From Ilumatobacteraceae bacterium (GTDB taxonomy: Bacteria; Actinomycetota; Acidimicrobiia; Acidimicrobiales; Ilumatobacteraceae): a stretch of DNA of 64,000 nt. Below the pieces are notes generated by a model that did not search any database, was not told the DNA's origin, and was given only the letters and a program-made list of their open reading frames with translations. Positions 57,044 through 64,000 of this stretch are shown in pieces. The number at the start of each line of letters is the position of its first letter. The first letter of the stretch is position 1. Where the stretch lies: positions 1 to 64,000 of the forward strand of contig JAWPMO010000001.1 of NCBI GenBank assembly GCA_033344875.1. Reading direction: 5' to 3'. Both the position numbers and the translations under genes were made by a program.

Positions 57044-58750
57044 ATGAGTTCGACCGCCTCGTCGATGTCGACGATCGACCGCCTCGAGCACGCAGCCGAC
57101 CTCGGCACCGGCGTTCGCTTCGTCGGCCACTCCGTCGCCCCCGATGGCCCCGTCCACGTCCCGTGGCGCCAGATCCACGACGAGGCGCTGACCGTCGCCG
57201 CCGCCCTCCAGGCCAGAGGGTTGCTGCCGGGCGACCACGTCGCCGTGCTCGGACCGACCAGCCGCGAGTTGATGACGATCGTGCGCGGTTGCTGGCTCGC
57301 CGGCATCGCCTCGATGGTGCTGCCGTTGCCGATGCGAATGGGTTCGCTCGACGAGTTCGTGAACTCGACTCGTGCGCGCATTCGTCATGGTGACGCCAAG
57401 CTCGTGTTGATCGACGACCAGCTCGCTGCGTTCTACGAGGCGACGGCCGGCGATCCGCCGATCGAACCGATGGGCTCCGTGCTGCCCGGGGCGCCCGGGG
57501 TGCCGTCGGCCGACCGGTGGGAACGCCCCGATCACGATCCGGAACGGCTCGTGATCCTCCAGTACACGAGCGGGTCGACCAGCGAGCCGAAGGGCGTCAT
57601 GATCCCCGACCGGGTGCTGTCGGCCAACATCGACGCCTGCTGCGAGGCGGCCGTACTCGGTGTCGGTGAGACGATGGTGTCGTGGTTGCCGCTGTACCAC
57701 GACATGGGGCTCGTCGGGTTCCTGGCGCTCCCGATGACCAAGGGCGTCGACCTGGTGCAGGCCGCCCCGCAGGATTTCATGGCCAAGCCGGGCAACTGGA
57801 TGCAGTGGATCTCCGAGTACGGCGGCACGGCCACGGCCGGCCCGAACTTCTCGTGGGTGCTCGCGACCCGCGCGCTCAAGCGTGCGGAAGGGCTCGACCT
57901 GTCGACGCTGACCCTGGCGCTGAGCGGTGCCGAGCCGGTCGACCCGAAGGCGGTCGATGCGTTCGTCGCCGCCGCCGAACCGTTCGGGTTCCGGGCCGGC
58001 AGCGTGTTCCCGGCGTTCGGCATGGCCGAGACCGCGATCGGAGCATCGTTCCCGAAGCGCGGTGCGGGGCTGCAGTGCGACACGGTCGACCGGGAGGTGC
58101 TCGAACGCACCCGGGTCGCGAAACCGATCGAGATCGACGACCCCGACGACCTCGCGGTCCGTGCCCGACGGCTCCCGATGCTCGGCACCGCCGTGCCCGG
58201 GATGGAGATGAAGGTCGCCGATCCCGACACCCGCGACGAGCTGCCCGAACGCCACGTCGGCGAGCTGCTGCTGCGCGGCACGTCGGTCACGCCCGGCTAC
58301 TACAAGCGCGAGGCGGCCACGCAGGCGCTGTTCCACGACGGCTGGCTCTGCACCGGCGACCTCGCGTACATGCTCGACGGTCAGCTGATCCTCTGCGGGC
58401 GGATCAAGGACGTCATCATCGTCGGCGGTCGCAACGTGTTCCCGGAGGACATCGAGCGAGCGGTCGGCGGACTCGACGGAGTGCGCGCCGGCAACGTGAT
58501 CGCGTTCGGCATGGAGGGGTACAAGGGCAAGGAATCGGTCGTGGTGGTCGCCGAGGTGCGCGCCGACGATCTCGACGTCGTGCGTCACGACATCCATCAC
58601 CGCACGCTCGAGGTCTGTGGTCTGCCACCTCGCGACATCATGCTGGTTCGACCGGGCACGCTGCCCAAGACCAGCTCGGGCAAGCTCCAGCGCGCGAAGT
58701 GCAAAGAGCACTACCTCGCCGAAGACCTCGAACTCGTCGACGCCGGCTGA
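57044..58750 (+). CDS. Fatty-acyl-AMP ligase / acyl-CoA synthetase
   Basis: A 568-residue ANL-superfamily enzyme. It has the P-loop LQYTSGSTSEPKGVMI, the WLPLYHDMGLVGFLA motif characteristic of fatty-acyl-AMP ligases, GMAETAIGASFPKR, DGWLCTGDLAYMLDG, and the C-terminal IVGGRNVFPEDIERA and Lys of TSSGKLQRAK. FAAL enzymes pass a fatty adenylate to an ACP or PKS rather than CoA; no PKS gene is near, so lipid-tail activation for another locus is possible. It follows the deaminase gene by 39 bases under its own promoter. Confidence 0.88.
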   Translation: MSSTASSMSTIDRLEHAADLGTGVRFVGHSVAPDGPVHVPWRQIHDEALTVAAALQARGLLPGDHVAVLGPTSRELMTIVRGCWLAGIASMVLPLPMRMGSLDEFVNSTRARIRHGDAKLVLIDDQLAAFYEATAGDPPIEPMGSVLPGAPGVPSADRWERPDHDPERLVILQYTSGSTSEPKGVMIPDRVLSANIDACCEAAVLGVGETMVSWLPLYHDMGLVGFLALPMTKGVDLVQAAPQDFMAKPGNWMQWISEYGGTATAGPNFSWVLATRALKRAEGLDLSTLTLALSGAEPVDPKAVDAFVAAAEPFGFRAGSVFPAFGMAETAIGASFPKRGAGLQCDTVDREVLERTRVAKPIEIDDPDDLAVRARRLPMLGTAVPGMEMKVADPDTRDELPERHVGELLLRGTSVTPGYYKREAATQALFHDGWLCTGDLAYMLDGQLILCGRIKDVIIVGGRNVFPEDIERAVGGLDGVRAGNVIAFGMEGYKGKESVVVVAEVRADDLDVVRHDIHHRTLEVCGLPPRDIMLVRPGTLPKTSSGKLQRAKCKEHYLAEDLELVDAG

Positions 58751-58766
58751 GATCGGCCGGGAACCG

Positions 58767-60263
58767 ATGACGCCCGGCCCACGTCCAACCTCCATGCTGC
58801 ACCGCATCGCCCGTGCCTCGCGCCTGCTCGTCGTGGCGGCCCTACTCGGCGTGGCCGGGGCCTCGGTCGGGTCGGCGCCGGCGGCCGCGTGCAGCTGCAC
58901 GCTCTGGACGGCCCGCCAGATCGTGGGCGACGCGCTCGCGATCGTTTCCGGCGAACCGATCGACCGATGGGACGAGACGATCGATGGCTTCGACCGCAAC
59001 GTCTGGGCGTTCGAGGTCGACGAACGCTGGGTCGGCGACACACCGGATGTCATCGAGATCCAAGCCGAGGCGGGCGAGAGCTCGTGCGGGCCACCGGCTG
59101 AGGTGGGCCCGTCGATTCTCCGCCTGGGCTGGCGGGCGTCGAACGGGCGGTTCGACGTGACGACGGGTTGTGGTGCCCACACCGTGAGTCGTGACGTGCT
59201 CGACCGGCTGTTCGAACCGCCCGAGCTGGTGGAGGGCGAGCCGGTCGCGGTCGTGAGTGCCGACGCCGGTGGGCACGCGGCGATGCTGGCCGATGCGGAC
59301 GGTCGCGCCCTGGGATACCTGCCCGGCGAGGGAGAGACCCACGGGCTGGCGCCCTGCCCGGGCGGCGAGCACTTCGTGCAGCTGCGCGGAGGGCCCGGCG
59401 ACCAGCACGGCATGGTCCGGTCGTTCGAACTCGCGACCTGGAGCTACGACGGGTGGACCGAGGTGGGTGTGGTGCCGGTGGAGTCACCCGAGGCGATCGA
59501 GACCGCGGAAACGATCGTCTGCAACGCGCCCCACGCCGGCGACGTCGTGGTCGTGTGGTCCACCTACTCCGACGCCACCAGGGTGGTCGACGGTGTCGCC
59601 ACGGTGGAGGCGCGGGCACCGGAGCGGCCGATCGACATCGTGGGCCCCGACGACGCCTCCTTCAGGTTGGTGCGTGAACAGCCGCCACGGGTGGCGGCGG
59701 GAGCGACGACGTCCGAGGTCGTGTGGGATCTGGGTGACGGCTGGACCCGGACGATCCGTGGCGACGACCTGATGTCGGTGCTCGCGATCGGCGACGGATG
59801 GGAACTGACCGTCGACGACTGGCGTGAGACGTCGCCCGACACGTCGGAGTCCGGCTTCCGGGTGATTCGGGCCGGGCCGGACGGTCGTGCGACCGCCACG
59901 TCCGAGTTCGTGCCGATCCGTTCGCTCGGCTGGACGAGCGGTCTGCTGATCCCGCCCGAGCGTCGCAGCCTCGACGGTCTCGAGCCGAGCGTGCCACCAC
60001 CGCTCTTCGTTCGAACCGGAACAGCCGTCGAGGCCCCGTCGCCGACGACCGTCGAACCGACCCGACCGACCGACGTGCGGGAGTCGGCCGATGCGCCGGA
60101 GCCGACCGATACCGCCCAGGCGGGCGGAGGGGTCGACGACGAACCGGGCGATCGGGCCGACGACGACGATGGCATGTCGCCGCGATGGATCTCCGGCGGT
60201 CTGCTGGTGCTCGTCGTTGCTGCGGCCGGCGTGCTCCTCGCTCGGCGCGGTCGGCATCGATGA
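58767..60263 (+). CDS. Membrane-anchored protein with TIMP-like CxC N-terminus (copy 1)
   Basis: A 498-residue exported protein. A signal sequence (RLLVVAALLGVAGASVGSAP) is followed directly by AACSCTLWTARQIVGDALAI: cleavage before Cys would leave the free Cys-x-Cys N-terminus of TIMP/NTR-type proteins, in which it chelates a metal. The outer domain of about 400 residues is beta-rich; a Pro/Thr linker leads to a C-terminal span (WISGGLLVLVVAAAGVLLA) and RRGRHR tail. ATG 58767 or 58794 may be the start. The next gene is a paralogue, overlapping by four bases (ATGA). Confidence 0.72.
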   Translation: MTPGPRPTSMLHRIARASRLLVVAALLGVAGASVGSAPAAACSCTLWTARQIVGDALAIVSGEPIDRWDETIDGFDRNVWAFEVDERWVGDTPDVIEIQAEAGESSCGPPAEVGPSILRLGWRASNGRFDVTTGCGAHTVSRDVLDRLFEPPELVEGEPVAVVSADAGGHAAMLADADGRALGYLPGEGETHGLAPCPGGEHFVQLRGGPGDQHGMVRSFELATWSYDGWTEVGVVPVESPEAIETAETIVCNAPHAGDVVVVWSTYSDATRVVDGVATVEARAPERPIDIVGPDDASFRLVREQPPRVAAGATTSEVVWDLGDGWTRTIRGDDLMSVLAIGDGWELTVDDWRETSPDTSESGFRVIRAGPDGRATATSEFVPIRSLGWTSGLLIPPERRSLDGLEPSVPPPLFVRTGTAVEAPSPTTVEPTRPTDVRESADAPEPTDTAQAGGGVDDEPGDRADDDDGMSPRWISGGLLVLVVAAAGVLLARRGRHR

Positions 60264-61762
60264 TGTCACGGCGCCGACTCGCTCGCCTCGGAGCGATCGC
60301 ACTGCTCGTGGGTGCCGTCGCCGGTGCATCGGTCGGTCACGGAGCGGTGGTTGCGTGCTCGTGCTCGATCCCGGACCTGGCCGCTGACCTCGAGCGGGCG
60401 AGGATCATCGTCAGCGGTCAGACGGTCGACTTCCGGGAAGAGATCGTGGACGAGACGCAGATCGGTCGCCGATGGCTGGTCGAGGTCGACGAGCGGTATC
60501 GCGGTGAGACACCCGATGTCCTCGAGGTCGTGCTCGACACCGAGTTGCACTCGTGTTCCGACACGCGTGTCTCGCTCCCGCAGGTCATGCTGCTCGTTCG
60601 TCGAAACGACGGTGCCTACGAACTCCCCGAGTGCATCTCGACGCCGACCGAGTCCGACCTCGTGCCGTTCTTCGACGAGCCGTGGCCGGCGACCGCCGAT
60701 GGTCCTCCGGTGGCGATCGGCAAGGCAACGACCGGGGATCACGACCTGGCGCTGGTCGACGACGCTGGGGGAGTGGTCGGCTATCTCCCCGGTGTCGGGC
60801 GCACGATCGGCCTGTCGAACTGTCCCGGCGACACGCATTTCGTGCAGCTCCGGACACCGACGCGGCTCACCAGGAGCCTCGACCCGCGCACAGCGGTCGA
60901 ACTCGTGCGATGGCGGTACGGCGAGGCCGCGCCCGCCGAGGTGATCGAGATCGACGCAACGATCACGCAGTACCTCGACGGCGGCGCCGGAATACCCGTC
61001 AACTGCCGGGGTGCCGATGGGAACGACGTCGGCATCGAGGCGGAGGCGGTGCTCGCCGGCAAGCGCGTCACCGGCATCGAGTACGTCGGTGGTTCGTTCG
61101 CTGCGAGCGAGGACGTCTTCGACCAGGTCACGGCGTTCGGACGAGTCATCGTGCTCGGCCCCGGCGACCTCGCGTTCGTTCCATCGGACGGGGTGATCCG
61201 TCCGCCGTTGGTCGACGGCGACAATGAATCGGGTCCCGCCATCGCGGTCGAATTGCCCGACGGTGTGCCCGAGTTCACCGGTTGGGAGAACTACCAGTCC
61301 GTTCGACCGACGCCCGCGGGATGGGAGGTCACCGTTCGTGAGTACGGCGATCACGTCGACACGTTCTTCGTCGTCGACGTCACCGTCGACGGCGAGGCCA
61401 CCCTGGTCGATCGGGCCGTCGGTACCGCGTCGGCCCGCGGACCGGCGATCGTCATCGCGTCGTCGATCCGGCGTGGATTGACCGATCTCGGTAGCACGTC
61501 GGCGGCTCCGTTGTTCGACCGCTCCGGGGAACGGATCGAGTTGCCGGCGCCGACCCTGCCGCCCGTCGTCGAGACGGCGGCGACGACCGTCGAGCGGACT
61601 CCGACTCCTGCCCAGACCGCTGACGCGGTGACGGACGATGCCACACCGGTGGCGGACGCGGACGGCGAGGCGCCGTGGGCGCGCTGGGCGACGGCAGCCT
61701 TGCTCGTACTCGTCGTCCTCGGCGCCGTCGGATTCGTCGTGCGGCGCCGCGCGACGCGGTGA
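60260..61762 (+). CDS. Membrane-anchored protein with TIMP-like CxC N-terminus (copy 2)
   Basis: A 500-residue paralogue of the preceding protein. A short basic start (MMSRRRLARLG), a signal span (AIALLVGAVAGASVGHGAVV), then ACSCSIPDLAADLERARIIV: again Cys-Ser-Cys at the mature end, this time with a possible lipobox (VVAC). Shared features include VEVDERYRGETPDVLEVVLD versus FEVDERWVGDTPDVIEI and FVQLR segments, the Thr/Pro linker and a C-terminal span with RRRATR. ATG 60260 overlaps the stop of copy 1. A strong terminator hairpin follows. Confidence 0.75.
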   Translation: MMSRRRLARLGAIALLVGAVAGASVGHGAVVACSCSIPDLAADLERARIIVSGQTVDFREEIVDETQIGRRWLVEVDERYRGETPDVLEVVLDTELHSCSDTRVSLPQVMLLVRRNDGAYELPECISTPTESDLVPFFDEPWPATADGPPVAIGKATTGDHDLALVDDAGGVVGYLPGVGRTIGLSNCPGDTHFVQLRTPTRLTRSLDPRTAVELVRWRYGEAAPAEVIEIDATITQYLDGGAGIPVNCRGADGNDVGIEAEAVLAGKRVTGIEYVGGSFAASEDVFDQVTAFGRVIVLGPGDLAFVPSDGVIRPPLVDGDNESGPAIAVELPDGVPEFTGWENYQSVRPTPAGWEVTVREYGDHVDTFFVVDVTVDGEATLVDRAVGTASARGPAIVIASSIRRGLTDLGSTSAAPLFDRSGERIELPAPTLPPVVETAATTVERTPTPAQTADAVTDDATPVADADGEAPWARWATAALLVLVVLGAVGFVVRRRATR

Positions 61763-61767
61763 CGCGG

Positions 61768-61798
61768 CGAACGGAGGGGGTCCGAACCCCTCCGTTCG
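61768..61798. terminator. Bidirectional hairpin terminator
   Basis: A perfect 12-bp stem (61768-61779 and 61787-61798, CGAACGGAGGGG paired with CCCCTCCGTTCG) with a 7-base loop, starting 6 bases after the stop of copy 2 and 24 bases before the end of the convergent PRC-barrel gene. No T-run. Confidence 0.75.
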
Positions 61799-61821
61799 AT
61801 ACCGGCCGGTCGCGCCGAGGC

Positions 61822-62154
61822 TCAGACGCCGGCGTAGTGCTGTTCGAGCTCGGCGACCTGATGTTCGCTCAAGAGGTGGTCGCCGTTGGCCTTGGGCGCC
61901 GACTTGATCCATCGCTTGTCCCACGGCACGACGACCTGTCCCGTGCCGGTGACGTACGAACCCTGGATCGGAACGTAATGGGCTGCTCGGAGCGGGCCGG
62001 GATCGACGACCAGCCAGTTCGGCGTCATCGATCCGTCGTCGCTCGTGGCCGGATCGGTGTAGATCACGTCGACCACGCGGCCGACGCCGTCGCCGTGTTC
62101 ATCGACCACCTGGTGTCCGGTGTAGGTGGGGCGAGTCTCGCCGTGTTCCGTCAT
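61822..62154 (-). CDS. PRC-barrel domain protein
   Basis: A 110-residue protein with a PRC-barrel fold: GHQVVDEHGDGVGRVVDVIY, PNWLVVDPGPLRAAHYVPIQ and TGTGQVVVPWDKRWIKSAP strands, then a short helix (LLSEHQVAELEQHY). PRC-barrels occur in photosystem H subunits and in ribosome-assembly and stress proteins; the short stand-alone type is common in actinobacteria and unexplained. GGAGG lies 7 nt before ATG 62154, so this is a leadered, not leaderless, gene. Confidence 0.85.
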   Translation of the reverse strand: MTEHGETRPTYTGHQVVDEHGDGVGRVVDVIYTDPATSDDGSMTPNWLVVDPGPLRAAHYVPIQGSYVTGTGQVVVPWDKRWIKSAPKANGDHLLSEHQVAELEQHYAGV

Positions 62155-62242
62155 GTGAAGCCTCCAGGAGTGCAGGCCCGCTGTCATCATTCTGTAACAA
62201 TCGGACCGGTCATGGCAAGTCACCTGATGGGATGATGGACAC

Positions 62243-63310
<1,068 letters not shown>

Positions 63311-63817
63311 TGATCCGGATCACGGTCGCCGCGACCGCCACCATCGTCAGCAGGATCGCCAGCGCCTGATACGCGCGGTTGACCGTGTCGGTGCCCGCCA
63401 TGCCGGCATGGATCGCGGCGGTCCACACGAGTCCGTACGAGAGCACGTGGATCCCTCGCCACACCCGCTTCGAGAGCCGGTGTCGGAGATACGACGTCGC
63501 CTGCACGGCGACGAGGACGTAGAACGAGAACACGCCAACCGCCACGGCGAGGGGCCGGTAGTCGCTGGTGCCCGGCACAAGGAGTTCGGTGAACCCGAAC
63601 TCGACGTACCCGTCGAGATAGAGCCCCAGCATGTGGAGCCCGGTCATCACGAGTGCCATGCCGCCGAGCCACTTGTGCAGGTCGAGGAGCCACGCCGGCC
63701 GGTCGATCGGGCGGAGCGCCCGGGTGGCGAGGAGGACCCCCCACACCACGCTGAGCACGAGGAGGACCAGCGCGACGATGCCCGAGCTCCGTGACAGGTA
63801 CCACCAGGTCTGTTCGC

Positions 63818-64000
63818 TCATCGTCGGAACGCCTCCCAGCCGGGCGTGGCGACGACGCCCGCCGATGTCGTGATCGCGGCGGCGAGCCCTCGGCGCCGGC
63901 ACACGGTGATCGCGTCGGTCGCTCCCCGACTGAAGGCGACCTTGGTGAACGCCTCGGCCCACGCGGCGGTGCCCGCGATCACCGTGCACGACTCGACGTC
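63818..64000 (-). CDS. C-terminal end of an ApbE-like FAD:protein FMN transferase (partial)
   Basis: An open frame enters from the right edge on the minus strand and ends at the TGA overlapping the next ATG. The 61 visible residues (VESCTVIAGTAAWAEAFTK, SRGATDAITVCRRRGLAAAI, GVVATPGWEAFRR) match the C-terminal pattern of ApbE proteins, which attach FMN to Thr residues of partner proteins. Next to a ferric-reductase-like membrane protein this suggests an extracytoplasmic electron-transfer pair with a flavinylated FMN-binding protein further upstream. Too short for certainty. Confidence 0.6.
   Translation of the reverse strand, partial: DVESCTVIAGTAAWAEAFTKVAFSRGATDAITVCRRRGLAAAITTSAGVVATPGWEAFRR

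Overview
This is 64 kb of a high-GC actinobacterial chromosome. No rRNA or tRNA gene, CRISPR array, transposase or phage gene was found. Gene content fits class Acidimicrobiia (Ilumatobacter-like), an inference from protein style rather than from a marker search. Evidence includes a leucine-catabolic cluster laid out like that of Mycobacterium tuberculosis, Thr-rich surface proteins, an Ole olefin locus, and many genes whose only promoter element is a TANNNT box 6-8 nt before the start codon (leaderless transcription). Genes are dense. Operons are knit by ATGA or GTGA four-base overlaps, and several convergent pairs overlap at their 3' ends.

Bases 1-17450 form an envelope-polysaccharide region: five glycosyltransferases, galE, two small coiled-coil proteins and a minus-strand operon of acyl carrier protein, FkbH-like HAD protein, MBOAT, SGNH protein and a 40-residue single-span protein ending in FVYQGL. 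This operon has the same part list as the Gram-positive dlt operon (carrier protein, MBOAT, SGNH transferase, DltX shuttle), but with an FkbH-type loader instead of the D-alanine ligase. It is the best candidate for an undescribed system: envelope acylation with a probably glycerate-derived group. Accessory genes follow (SRPBCC, CPBP protease, SDR, hemerythrin).

Bases 17560-24430 hold a leucine/isovalerate cluster (MaoC hydratase, CitE-like lyase, acyl-CoA dehydrogenase, biotin carboxylase and carboxyltransferase subunits) under a TetR gene whose operator lies between its own -35 and -10. Bases 25130-30411 hold an ECF sigma factor with an overlapping small partner, a subtilisin-like protease whose PYPGGT-repeat linker carries a one-base frameshift, and a divergent TPR-CHAT caspase-like protease: a sigma/protease module. 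Then come a Nei-like glycosylase, an LPKTG surface protein, and a PadR-CoA ligase operon that shares a near-identical palindromic operator with modABC 1.5 kb away.

Bases 38600-52600 carry a class V aminotransferase, a structured convergent intergenic element, leuS, two paralogous lipoproteins, a Baeyer-Villiger monooxygenase fused to an esterase, and the complete oleA-oleBC-oleD locus for long-chain olefins. Bases 52600-64000 hold a PfkB kinase, small domain proteins, two unrelated guanine-deaminase-type enzymes side by side, a fatty-acyl-AMP ligase, a tandem pair of membrane-anchored proteins with a TIMP-like CxC N-terminus, a PRC-barrel protein, an HDAC-family deacetylase, and a haem membrane protein overlapping the end of an ApbE-like gene at the window edge.
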